From the NCBI GenBank assembly GCA_002104895.1, contig MCFG01000319.1, positions 20,001 through 47,500 on the forward strand: 27,500 bases of DNA, read 5' to 3'. This DNA comes from Anaeromyces robustus. Lineage: Eukaryota; Neocallimastigomycota; Neocallimastigomycetes; Neocallimastigales; Neocallimastigaceae. The position numbers and the translations under genes were made by a program. Below are positions 1 to 10,712 of the stretch, in pieces; position 1 is the first letter of the stretch; each line of letters opens with the position of its first letter. Below the pieces are notes generated by a model that was given only the letters and a program-made list of their open reading frames with translations, did no database searches and was not told the DNA's origin.

Positions 1-281
1 TATATCGTTATTATTACTTTTATTTTATTTATAACATATATAAATGAAATTTATTTAATTATTTATTATATAAATATAAATACTACTGAATATTTAATTA
101 ATAAAATAATAAATGGTAAAAATCTTCTTTTTTTTTTTTTTTTTTTTTTTAATTTTATTTTTATATTCTTTTTTTTTTTTTTTTTGTTATAATATATTAT
201 AATTATAAGTAAATTATTATAATTATTTTATGTTTATGTGTGTGTGTGTGTAGAGTGTGTATGTTTAGAATAGTTATTATT

Positions 282-315
<34 letters not shown>

Positions 316-413
316 TAGAATCTTTAGGTTTTTTTTTATTATATATTTTATTATTTTAAGTATATTAAATTATATTATATTGTTGTATTTAAATTAGGTT
401 TTTAATTGAGGAA
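1..413. other. Non-coding AT-rich DNA downstream of the LEA2-like gene
   Basis: This stretch is almost pure A/T, with three T runs of roughly 17-22 nt (about 129-150, 171-185 and 286-303) and a short (TG)7 run at 237-250. It lies just past the stop codon of the minus-strand gene, so it should contain that gene's 3' UTR and polyadenylation region. I see no RNA gene or coding exon in it. Confidence 0.7.
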
Positions 414-2465
414 TTAATTAAATAAAAGATTCTCATTTGTATTATTATTATCATTGTTTGAATTATTATTATTATTATTATTATTATTGTTATTATTATT
501 GTTATTATTATTATTGTTATTCTGTTCACCATCTCCATTATCATTTTTTTTATCATTATTTTCATCATCATCTTTTTTATCTTTCTTATCTTCATCGTCA
601 TCGTCATCGTCATCTTTTTTCTTCTTTTCAATAACTTTATATTTATCATCTGTTAGGAATGGACACTCAAATTCTGTAGTTTTTACATAGGTTGGATGAT
701 AAATATATGAAATAAGAGCAATTTTCATAGTAACTTTATATTCTATATCCATTTTACCACCAGGTTGTGTTAAACCACATTTAGCCAAAATAAATCTGAA
801 AAATTCATCATTTTTTGCACTTGGTGCACCGTAACGTAAATTCGTAGTAATTGCTATGCGAGAAGTCTTTTCATTTATTTTTTATAATAATATAATCATA
901 ACAAACAAATAAACGAATAAAAAAAAATAAAAAAATAAAAAAATAAAAAAATAAAAAAATAAAAAAATAAAAAAAAAAAATCAATTATTAATATTTTAAT
1001 ATATATTTAGATCATATATTAAAAAAAAAATTATATTATTTTTATTATAATTAATTATATATATATATTATATTTTATTTTTATTTACCTTTCTTGGTTT
1101 AAAGTAAAATTCATCAACAAAACTGTGACCAAATAATAAACTATTTGGTAAAGAAATATCCTTTATATTATACTAAATGATTGAAATATATAAGACACAA
1201 GAAATATTTAAAATAATTTATTATAATTAGTTTATATTATTATAAATATAAAAGTTCACATAAATTATAAATATTCATTATTTTATTATTATAATTATTA
1301 TTATATTTTATTATATTTAGTATTTTTATAAATCTATTATAATTATTAATTATTTCATTTTATTTTTTTATTTTATTTAATTTTACTTTATTTTATTTTA
1401 TTTTATTTTATTTTATCTTACCTCAAGGAAAAGACTATTAAATTTATATGGAATGTAATTATCATTTTTAACGTCAAAGTGAGTAATTAAATCAAATTGT
1501 ACAAAAGAATCGAGATCTGATGATGTTACATTAGTTAAATCAGTATATTCTTCACGATTTTCAATTTCAAATGGTAATTTATAATGAATACCATCTTCTT
1601 GTAATTCGAATTCAGTAACAACAAGATCTGGTAATCTTGGCCATATAAAGTATAATAAAATAAGAATTGCGATAATAATTAAAGAAACAATATATATAAC
1701 AAGTTGATTTTTTAAAAGTTTTTCTTTAAAAGTTTTTGGTTCATCTTTTTTTGGTTTTATTCCCAATTCATTCATAATTTCTTCATATTCTTGTTCTTTA
1801 TTTTCTTTTTTAACAACTTCATCTGTAACATTTTCTTTATCACCATAATATGATGTAAATTTTTTACTTTCTCTTCTTTCTTTAGTTAATTCAGCTTCTG
1901 AAGAATTTGAACCCTCTTGGTAAGCAATTGTAGGACTATTAACATATTGAATAGCAACTGGAGTACCAACTGGGGTACCAACTGGAGTAGTATAATATAC
2001 AGTTGGAATAGTTGTTGTAATTTGTTGTGGATAATATACTACTGGGACAGTTGCACCATTAGTTAATGGTGCTTGGGTAACATCAATATCAGATGGAGTT
2101 ATATCTTGAATGGTAGAACGAGAATTTGAATGAGAAACATCGGTCGAAATTCTTTTTTTACCTTCTTTTTTACTATTTCTTTTTTCTTTTTTAGGAGTTG
2201 ATGACGATGAAGCAAAATCACCATAGGCATCATATGGATTACTATATTTATTGGAACTTGTACTACCAATAAAACCATAATTCATGCTTTGATTCTTTTC
2301 ATGACCTTTTCCTTTTTTATCAACTTTTATATTAACATGTAATTTGCTTTGTTGATTTTCTTGATTTTGTTGTTGACTTTGTCTTTTGTTTTCGCTTCCT
2401 TCTCTATATATTTCATATCTATCATCATATGTACTATAACTATACTTTTTATAATTATTTTCCAT
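414..2465 (-). CDS. Single-pass membrane protein with LEA2-like (WHy/NDR1-HIN1-type) domain and poly-Asn tail
   Basis: Three exons on the minus strand: 2465-1422, 1172-1089 and 866-414, all joined in phase 0. Donors are GTAAGA and GTAAAT. The product is 526 aa. Residues 1-250 are a hydrophilic Gln/Ser/Lys-rich region with a GTPVGTPV repeat near 163-170. A strong hydrophobic helix (about 254-275, VIYIVSLIIIAILILLYF) follows a basic stretch, predicting an N-in/C-out single-pass anchor. About residues 320-440 show the LEA_2 pattern: FDLITHFDVKNDNYIPYKF, then a hydrophobic strand, a Gly, FYFKPRKTSRIAITTNL. This beta-sandwich family is known from stress-related and membrane-tethered lipid-binding proteins. 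The tail after about residue 465 is Lys/Asp-rich and then poly-Asn, encoded by AAT repeats. The start ATG at 2465 is preceded by an A-rich context. Function is unknown; the LEA2 assignment rests on pattern only. Confidence 0.65.
867..1088 (-). repeat. Intron 2 of the LEA2-like gene with an (A6T)n run
   Basis: This intron runs from donor GTAAAT at 1088 to an AAAG acceptor ending at 867 on the minus strand. On the plus strand, about 917-980 is a near-perfect heptamer run of aaaaaat, which reads as T-rich in the sense transcript. It lies near the acceptor and could serve as the polypyrimidine tract. Confidence 0.7.
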
Positions 2466-2630
2466 TTTTATTTCTATTTTAATTTATATCTATTATAATT
2501 ATTTTTTTTAAATTAATTCTAAATGTAAAATTTTATTTATTATCTATTATTATAATAAATAAGAATAAAATATATATATTTACAAGATAAATATTATTTA
2601 ATAAAATTAATTATAATAACAAAAAATATA

Positions 2631-2790
2631 AATTAAATTAAATTAAATTAAATTAAATTAAATTAAATTAAATTAAATTAAATTAAATTAAATTAAATTA
2701 AATTAAATTAAATTAAATTAAATTAAATTAAATTAAATTAAATTAAATTAAATTAAATTAAATTAAATTAAATTAAATTAAATTAAATTA
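2631..2790. repeat. Perfect pentanucleotide array (AATTA)32
   Basis: Exactly 160 bases of uninterrupted AATTA, followed by a few TTTA units (2791-2803). It sits about 165 bp upstream of the start codon of the LEA2-like gene, within its probable promoter. The complete absence of substitutions indicates recent expansion or a high slippage rate. Confidence 0.95.
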
Positions 2791-3659
2791 TTTATTTATT
2801 TATTACTATAATATATATAAAAATATATACATCCAATCTTTTACTTTTATATATTTAAAAAAAAAAATACCTGATAGAATTCCCTCTTCTAAATTATATT
2901 TTAATGATTATAATAATATTTAATTATATTAATGATAAAATGAATATTTTTAAAATAGGTATCTACAATTCTTTTATTTAATAATAATAATATTTAATTT
3001 ATATAGATATGAAATATATATTTAATTATTGTTGATATTGAAATAATTATTATAATTTTGTTTAAATGTAAATAAAAAATATTTATAAATATTTCAAAAA
3101 GGTATAAAAGATTTTATCATAATATTTATGTTTGAAATTTATGAAATATATATATATAAAGTACGGAAAATAGTTAATTATTATTGAAAAAATATTTTAA
3201 AAAATATTATTATATATATTTAAAAAATATATATATGAATATCTACCATAAAATAAATTTACTGTAGTAATTAATATTAAATAAAAGTACTAAGAATAAA
3301 ATATGAGGGAGTGATTAAGAATAATAATAATGTGAGTATAAAATCGTTATATATATTAAGTACTACAGTTAATTATTTATTGCTCTAAAGATAATTTCTT
3401 TCATATATGACTGATTAGTAACAGTTTTATATATTATCTAATTGAAAAATAAATAATATATAAAAACAATGAAAATTTGCTTGATAAAAGATGATGTGAT
3501 TGAATATTTTTTATCTTTTTTTTTTTTCTTAGAAAAGATTTTTAAAAGAAAAAAAAAAATGTAAAGATAAAAATATTTATTATTGATGATAATTATTAGT
3601 GTCGTTAAATGAAGATAGAAATCGAGAAAAAAAAAAAAAAAAGCTAAAAAAATTTTAAA

Positions 3660-3661
<2 letters not shown>

Positions 3662-3704
<43 letters not shown>
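3662..3704. repeat. 43-nt poly(T) run
   Basis: An uninterrupted run of 43 T, with an A run at 3629-3643 shortly before it. It is a simple homopolymer tract of the kind seen throughout the window. Confidence 0.95.
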
Positions 3705-3705
<1 letters not shown>

Positions 3706-3910
3706 ATAAATGAGAGAAAAAAAGAAAAGATAAATAAAATAAAAAAGTAGGAAGTACAAAATATAAAAGTTTAAATAATAATAAAATAAATTTTAAATTT
3801 ATTTATATTCACTATTTAATTTATTATTTGTTATTGTAGCATATTTATAATAATAAAATGAAGAATTAAAAATAATTATTATACATGATATTTTATTTTT
3901 TTTTTTAATA

Positions 3911-3973
<63 letters not shown>

Positions 3974-4016
3974 ATTAATTAATAAATAAATAAATAAATT
4001 AATAAATAAATAAATA
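3911..4016. repeat. (AAAT)n tetranucleotide array
   Basis: About 105 bases of TAAA/AAAT units, interrupted three times by ATTAATT-type single-base variants near 3975 and 4000. It is intergenic. Confidence 0.95.
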
Positions 4017-4681
4017 ATTTTTATTATATATTAAAGAATTTAATATTTTATTTTTTAAATGTAATAATATAATAAAATTTATTTTATTTTATTATTTATT
4101 ATTTTAATCAATGAGTATATTAATAATATAATTAATTAATATATTAGTATATAATACAATACATATTTTTTAATGATTACTAATAGTAAAATAATAAAAA
4201 TATATATAATAGATATAGATATATATTAAATAATATATAAGAATTGATTTTATATGATATTAAATATATTATAGATAATATAATACATTTAATATAAAAA
4301 GTGATATTTCTATATATTTAATTAAATTAAACCCATTTATTAGTTAAAACTTTATTTATTATTAAATCACCATTGTTTTAAGCTTTTTCTTTTAAATATT
4401 ATATATATGCTGTTACATTTATAATATAAACTATAAATATATTGGATAATATAATACAATATAACTAAATATATTTACAATAAATTAAAAAATAAATACT
4501 TTTAAAATTTTGTACTACCTTAACTTTTTTATTATTTTATATAAATAAATAAATAAATAAATATATAAATATATAATAATAAAATAAAATAAAATAAATA
4601 AAATAAAAACTTATTTATTAAAAAAATGAATGGCTTTTGTTTAATATAAATCATTGGTAAAAATAGTTTTTATTTTTATAG

Positions 4682-4708
4682 ATAAATAATAAATAAATAA
4701 ATAAATAA

Positions 4709-4755
<47 letters not shown>
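4682..4755. repeat. (AAAT)n tetranucleotide array
   Basis: About 74 bases of AAAT units with two AATAAT interruptions near the left end. A smaller relative lies at about 4540-4565. Intergenic, with no associated gene. Confidence 0.92.
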
Positions 4756-5078
4756 GTACTTAAAAACTTTTATTATTGGTTATTTTTTATAGCCTCTAAT
4801 TTATATTATATTAATATATATTTAAATATAAAAAATATATATTACATAATAAAAAACGATTAAATATTCAATTATTTTATAATTTTTAAAGTATTGTTAC
4901 ACAATTTAATTCATAGTTTGTATATTGTATATATATTATATTATTAGATATACAAGTCTTTTTTATAATTAATTTCTGATTATTATATATTATTATATTT
5001 TTTAATGAATTTTGCTTACCTTGGGCAATCATTTATTTTTTCTTAATACAGTTTTTGCAGCTTTTTTTTATTTAAAAA

Positions 5079-5193
5079 GGGATTTTTAAAAACAAACTAA
5101 CATAATAAAAGTCATGATTTTTTTTTATTTTGGAAAGGGATTTTTAAAAACAAACTAACATAATAAAAGTCATGATTTTTTTTATTTTGGAAA
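5079..5193. repeat. Tandem duplication, 58-bp and 57-bp units
   Basis: Two adjacent copies (5079-5136 and 5137-5193) each start GGGATTTTTAAAAACAAAC and end ATTTTGGAAA. They are identical except that the internal T run is 9 in one copy and 8 in the other. The unit contains some G and C, so it is not simple-sequence slippage. Confidence 0.93.
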
Positions 5194-5349
5194 AAGTGTA
5201 GTTTTTACATGATTTAATTAAGAATTTATGTTTAAGAATATTAAAAATGATACTAAATGTTAATGATATATATACTTATACATATTAAAAAATATTTTTA
5301 TTAATTATAATTAATATTCATTTATTTTATATATACGAATATTTAAATT

Positions 5350-5437
5350 ATTAAATAAAATATTTATATATAAATCAGAATCATTAATAATTAAATAAAA
5401 TATTTATATATATATCAGAATCATTAATAATTAAATA
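5350..5437. repeat. Tandem duplication, 40-bp unit
   Basis: Copies at 5350-5389 and 5390-5429 share ATCAGAATCATTAATAATTA with one substitution (A at 5373, T at 5413), plus a partial third start to 5437. A degenerate relative (ATATATCAGAATAATTAAT) appears about 60 bp further on. Confidence 0.9.
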
Positions 5438-5530
5438 CATTAAATAATACATATTTTCGTATTACTAAATAATGTTTAAATAATTATATAGATATATCAG
5501 AATAATTAATATTAAAAGAATATATTAAAT

Positions 5531-5751
5531 AATAAATATTTTCATATAAATATTTCATAATACACATTAACTAATAACATAAATTAATTTTTTTTATAAT
5601 ATTTTATTAATTTTTTTTTAATATTTTATTTTATTTTATTTTTTATTTTTTTAATAAATATTTTCAAATAAATATTTCATAATACACATTAACTAATAAC
5701 ATAAATTAATTTTTTTTATAATATTTTATTAATTTTTTTTTAATATTTTAT

Positions 5752-5774
<23 letters not shown>
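5531..5774. repeat. 122-bp direct tandem duplication
   Basis: Copy 1 (5531-5652) and copy 2 (5653-5774) align base for base at an offset of 122 with a single difference (T at 5544, A at 5666). The unit includes TTTCATAATACACATTAAC. It lies about 140 bp beyond the stop codon of the small minus-strand gene at 5917. The near-identity implies a very recent event, or an assembly duplication. Confidence 0.95.
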
Positions 5775-5782
<8 letters not shown>

Positions 5783-5916
5783 ATATATATTAAATTACAT
5801 TGGTATAATGTTGTTATTGTATACAATTATCATAATAATTGAATATAAAAAGCAATCATAAAAAATGAAAAAATTTCAATTTATACAATTTTGAGATTCA
5901 TAATATATAAATTAAT

Positions 5917-6105
5917 TTAAGCACGGTTACAGTAGCTGTAACAACCAGTGTTTGGGAAGAATGGTTTTACACTTACATGCTTTATTCTTCTGTTCTTTTG
6001 TTCAGAAGCAAAGTTCATACGCTTTAAACATGGTTCATTTTCTTCTTCCAAGAAGTTTCTCTTTCTTCTGGAGGTTTCGAATTCAAAATCCATTGAAGCG
6101 TTCAT
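5917..6105 (-). CDS. Small basic protein of 62 aa, unrecognised
   Basis: An intron-less frame whose ATG at 6105 follows AAATTAAAA, a good fungal start context. The product has two basic clusters (SRRKRNF near 12-18 and KNRRIKH near 37-43) around an acidic LEEENE patch and a C-terminal part reading KPFFPNTGCYSYCNRA. The basic clusters resemble nuclear-localisation signals, but that is inference. I recognise no family. Coding status is supported by codon choice: AAC, TTC, AAG and TAC are preferred over the A/T-ending codons used by neighbours, and local G+C is much higher than in the flanks. Such bias often marks strongly expressed genes. A perfect 5' splice signal (GTAAGT, 5976-5971) lies inside the frame, but codons after it keep the same bias, so I read through it. 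The terminal CNRA is a poor fit to a CaaX box. Confidence 0.6.
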   Translation of the reverse strand: MNASMDFEFETSRRKRNFLEEENEPCLKRMNFASEQKNRRIKHVSVKPFFPNTGCYSYCNRA

Positions 6106-6730
6106 TTTTAATTTATAAATTATGAAAGTTTTTAAAAAATTGAAATTAGGTAGATAATTTTTATGACTGCCTAAAAACAGCTATCTCGGTGTATTTTTAA
6201 TAATAATTGAAGATTTATTAATAAAATAAAAGAATATTATATAGGTAGTTCTTTTATTTTATTATTTATTAATTAAAAAAAAAAAAAATAAAAATTTTTT
6301 CTGTCTACTATTATTTATAATTTTATTAAAAAATTATAATTTCCTTTTTAGAAAAAGAAATATATAGCTTTTTTTATTATATCTTTTTAAATATTTGTAC
6401 AATATATACTACAAAGAAAAAAAATTTTTTTCATATTTTCATGAAAATTTATCAGTATATATACTTTTTTGTCACCAAAAAGATTGGTTAATTATTTTTA
6501 GTTAATTTTTTATTATAATATCCAATAATTGACTTGATTTAATTAAATTTTTTTTATTAAAGATTATATTAATTTACAAAAATAATAATAAATATATTTA
6601 AAAAAAAAATTAATAAATAAAAAAAAAAATTAAATAAAAATAATTAAATTAAGTTTAAAAGAAATAATTATTCAAAATCATTTAATAATATTTAAAAAAA
6701 AAAAATATGAAAACATATAAAAAAAAACTA

Positions 6731-6846
6731 ATGTATAAAAAAATGTAAATTAATTTATTAATATTGTATATACTTATTTTTATTTTTACTATTTTTAACG
6801 ATTTCATATACAATATTAATAAATTAATTTACATTTTTTTATACAT
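6731..6846. repeat. Perfect 41-bp inverted repeat with 34-nt spacer
   Basis: The left arm 6731-6771 (starting ATGTATAAAAAAATGTAAAT) is the exact reverse complement of the right arm 6806-6846. Past one mismatch the arms can extend a further 3 bp (ACT at 6727-6729 against AGT at 6848-6850). The spacer 6772-6805 shows no symmetry. Transcribed RNA would form a long, uninterrupted stem. No terminal target-site duplication is evident. Confidence 0.95.
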
Positions 6847-7998
6847 AAGTATATAAAATATAATTATAATAATGAATTGTGACCTTTCTTTTTTATTTAT
6901 TATTAAATATTTTAATATATAAAATTGATTAAACAGGTTTATTAAAACTAAAAATAACCTAAAAAAAAAAAAGAAAAAAGAAAAAATTTTTTATTTTTTG
7001 TTAATTATTTTTAATTACTATAATTTATTAAAATTATATTGTAAAAATAATTAATTAAGTATGTTAAAAACGGATATATTTAGTCGATAACAATATTAAC
7101 CATTAATAACTTAAAATATTCAATATTATATATTTTTATAATTAATAATATTATGTTTAATATTATATGTATAATTATAAATAGGTTTTATTTTTTTAAT
7201 TAATGAATTATCTTATTTATTTATTGTATGAAAAATTTTTTTTTAAGAAATTTATTAGAAAAATTTCTATTTTATAATATTCATATATATAATTTAAAGA
7301 AATGCTTATAATATTAAATTTAATATTTAGTAATTTTAATGTTTAATATAAAAACATTTTTATAAAAACATTTATTATTAAACAAATTACAAAGTTATTA
7401 ATTACATTATTTGAACAATAAAATAAAGATTATAATAATAAGAATTATATATAACAATAAAAATATTTTTTATATATGTTAATAAAGATTATAAGAATTT
7501 TATTAAATTATTATATATATATAAAACAAACAAACAAACAAAAAAAAAAAAAAACAAATAAATAAATATTGGAATAACAGAAGATAAACTACGTTAAAAA
7601 ATTTTTTTTATTTATTTTAAACAAAATTTATTAGTTTTTTTCATTTATATTTTTATTAAACAAAACATTATTATTTTAAAAATATTGAATTAAAATATAT
7701 TTTATTATTTATTTTTATTATTTTAAATAATTTATTCTTTTTTCTTATATTTTTTTTTATTTTTTATTATAATAATTTAATTCAATAAATGATTATTTTA
7801 ACTATAAAACTGATTATATGAAATAAAAGAGTTTCAGTTATAGAATAAACACGCGAATAAAACAACATAATATATTAAAGATATATTTAGTAATTTTTAA
7901 TATATATAATTTAATTATTAAATGAGTCATAATATTTTTAAAATATAAAATGCGGATAAATGTCCCAAACACAAGTTATATATAAAAAATTAAAGTAT

Positions 7999-8006
7999 TT
8001 TAATAA

Positions 8007-8037
<31 letters not shown>

Positions 8038-8094
8038 ATTTATAAATAAATAAATAAATAAATAAATAAATTTATAAATAAATAAATAAATTTA

Positions 8095-8149
<55 letters not shown>

Positions 8150-8176
8150 ACAAATAAATAAATAAATATAAATAAA
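7999..8176. repeat. (AAAT)n array with TTTATAAAT interruptions
   Basis: About 175 bases of AAAT units, broken at three places by the same AAATTTATAAAT variant (near 8036, 8068 and 8089) and once by CAAATAAAT. The shared interruption suggests that blocks of the array were themselves duplicated. Confidence 0.9.
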
Positions 8177-8929
8177 TAATTACAAATATAAATATATTAA
8201 ATATAAAAATAAAAATAAAACTTCGTATATAACAAAATATTTTACATAATTAAACCATTTAATACTTTTTGTTATTATAAGAATTAAAAATATTAAAAAT
8301 ATATATATAATATAGGTTAAAAACATAATTCAAATGAATGATTGGTAAATATAAATATACTTTTTTTAAATAATTTATATTTAAGATTTTTTTTATTCAA
8401 ATAATAAATACTAGTTAGTTTTGCTAATATTACTTTATTCTAATTATTTTATGAGAAAATTTCTTTTATAAAATTGATACATATAAAAATAATATATATT
8501 TATATATATTAATATATTAAAATACTATATATTTATATAATTATTTATTATAAATATTCATGTCATATTTTTATAATAAAATATATTGCTTTTATAAAGA
8601 AATGTGAATTCATTAAATATAAATATTAACTTAAATATTAATCAAAATATTATTATACTCTTCTATTATTATTATATTGCATTGATTTTGTATTATATTC
8701 TTCTATAATATATTTAATATGAACATATAAATAAATTATTTATCGTGTTTATAATAATTTATTGATGATATATATGTGTGTTTCTATAACTATTATTACT
8801 TATAATTGAAGCAAATAAAAAAAAAAAAAAAAATCAAATCATCTATTTATTTATTTATTTGTTATATCTATTAATATTTTATATTTTTATAATATACATT
8901 GAAAACCTTTATTATTGTTTTATTTTTTA

Positions 8930-10080
8930 TTATTTTTTATTATTTCTATTTTTAAAAAAAATTTGTTCTAAAATGTAAGCTTCACCATCTTCTGCATTTG
9001 ATTTAGTTACACCAGTAGCTATTTCTTTTAATTCATCTAAAGCATTACCCATTGCATATTTGTATCCTGCTACTTCAAACATTGGTTTATCATTCAAACC
9101 ATCGCCAAAAGCAATAACATTTTCTGGTTTTAAATTTAATGATTGCATAATATATTTTAATGCTTCACCTTTATTACACTTAGAGGGTATTACTTCACTA
9201 CATATAGGTATAGCTTGAGTATATTCTATATTTTCATAATTCTTCATAAAATCTTTAATAGTTTGCTTATATTCTAATAAAATATTAGAAAGAATTGTAT
9301 ATATTATTTAAATATATTATTTTTATGAATAATTTAAATATTTAAATATTTAATAAGTATTTTATTATTAACAATTGTAATAAAAAAAAAACATGATAAA
9401 TGAATATATAAATAAATTAATCAATAAATGAATAAATTAATAAATGAATAAATTAATAAATTAATAGATAAATGTAGGAATAAATAATTAGGTAAAGAAA
9501 TTTATTTATATAAATATAAATTAAATTATTTATAAACATACAATTATAATATATTTATAAATGAAATTACTTAAAAAAATACCTTCTATTATTGATGCGT
9601 CAGCAAATAAACATATTTTATTACATTTAATTTCTCCAGTTTTTAATTTTGAAAATAATTCTTTCTCATTCATTATTTCAATATATTCACCAAAACCTGA
9701 TAATATATCATTATATAATTCATCTGTAGTATAACAAATATCTCCGCAATACAAAAAATAAGAATATGGTATACTTTTTTTTTTAAAGATTCTTTCATAA
9801 AAATCAAGATTATCGAAAATTTCTTGACAGTCTAAAAAAATTTCATGAATAAGTTCATTTTTATCATTATATATCAGACAGCCATTGGTATGGACGGCTG
9901 GACATTTTGGTTTATTATCAATATGTAAACTTTTACGAATATCTACAGTTGAATAACGTGTTTTTCCAGTTGCTAAAACAAAACTTACATCATATTTATC
10001 AAGAATTTCATTAATTATTTTAACAGTATACTTGGAGATTTCATGTTCTGGATTTTGTAATGTACCATCAACATCTAAAC

Positions 10081-10134
<54 letters not shown>

Positions 10135-10313
10135 TAAAATTATAATTACAAAAGTAACAACAATAATAATAATTTTAAATTAGTGTTAAACAAGTTTATA
10201 AAACAATAATTCATTTACTCAATTTTTAGATATACATAAAGAAAAGAAAAAAAAAAAATACCAGTTATAATTAATTTAATTTGTTCTGCAGAAGGTAAAT
10301 TATCAAGCATCAT
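8930..10313 (-). CDS. Cof-type HAD-superfamily phosphatase (HAD-IIB)
   Basis: Three minus-strand exons, 10313-10262, 10074-9583 and 9273-8930, joined in phase 1 twice (both donors GTATTT, acceptors TTTAG and ATTAG). The product is 295 aa, the usual size for Cof/YbiV-like hydrolases that dephosphorylate sugar phosphates and other small phosphate esters. All HAD motifs are present: I, DVDGT with nucleophile Asp18 and acid/base Asp20, formed across intron 1; II, LATGK with Thr53; III, Lys216 in NKGEAL; IV, FGDGLND with Asp239, Asn242 and Asp243 for Mg2+. The long cap between motifs II and III is the C2 type. There is no signal peptide or membrane segment, so it is probably cytosolic. Two consecutive ATGs begin the frame; I took the first. 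The substrate cannot be read from sequence. The gene is divergent from NTH1. Confidence 0.93.
10083..10134. repeat. (AAT)n microsatellite in HAD intron 1
   Basis: About 17 AAT units, read as ATT in the sense transcript, placed directly upstream of the TTTAG acceptor of intron 1 of the minus-strand HAD gene. Its length may vary between alleles without touching the coding sequence. Confidence 0.92.
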
Positions 10314-10592
10314 TTTATATATGTATATTTTTTTAATATATTAATAAATTTGAAATTAATATTATACAAAAAATACAATCATGATAAATGTATAGAAAAT
10401 AAAATATTTATAAAATATTTTTTCTATTTAACAGCTTTTTCTATATAATAATAAAAAAAAACATATATAAAATTATTATAAATGAATATACTGTTTATAT
10501 ATTATTGATATATTATTTTATTTCATAATAAATATTACTTATAATAATATTTATAAAGAATAATGATTAAATAAATAAATTAAATAAATAAA

Positions 10593-10623
<31 letters not shown>

Positions 10624-10663
10624 AAATTAATCTGCAAATAAATTAATAAGATAAATAGATAAA

Positions 10664-10712
<49 letters not shown>

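Larger units (their letters stand above)
2466..5916. other. 3.45-kb region without recognisable genes
   Basis: No long open frame is present on either strand. The first few hundred bases (2466 upward) should hold the promoter and 5' UTR of the minus-strand LEA2-like gene. The rest contains a perfect (AATTA)32 array, a 43-nt T run (3662-3704), tetramer AAAT arrays (3911-4016, 4682-4755) and three sets of short tandem duplications listed separately. Composition is close to pure A/T. I found no tRNA-like or snoRNA-like structure that I would defend. Confidence 0.6.
6106..8929. other. 2.8-kb region without recognisable genes
   Basis: The left end (about 6106-6300) is upstream of the small minus-strand gene and contains a slightly less AT-rich block (6155-6192, with TGACTGCC and AGCTATCTCGG) that may be its 5' UTR or promoter. 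Beyond it are poly-A/T runs, a perfect 41-bp inverted repeat (6731-6846), an AAAT array (about 8000-8170), and the 3' flank of the HAD gene. I see no coding exon or structural RNA. Confidence 0.6.

Noticed and set aside
389-690. Frames on both strands over the (ATT)n and GAT repeats (poly-Leu, poly-Tyr, poly-Ile)
   Set aside because: They are shadows of the poly-Asn tail of the LEA2-like gene; only the minus frame joins upstream exons in phase.
3480-3620. TGATGAT boxes suggesting a C/D snoRNA
   Set aside because: No properly spaced D box (CTGA) or terminal stem accompanies them, and such hexamers are common by chance here.
5014-5032. Minus-strand ATGATTGCCCAAG followed by GTAAGC, resembling a short first exon with donor
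   Set aside because: Local G+C is higher than the flanks, but I could find no downstream exon with coding character in any phase before the LEA2-like gene.
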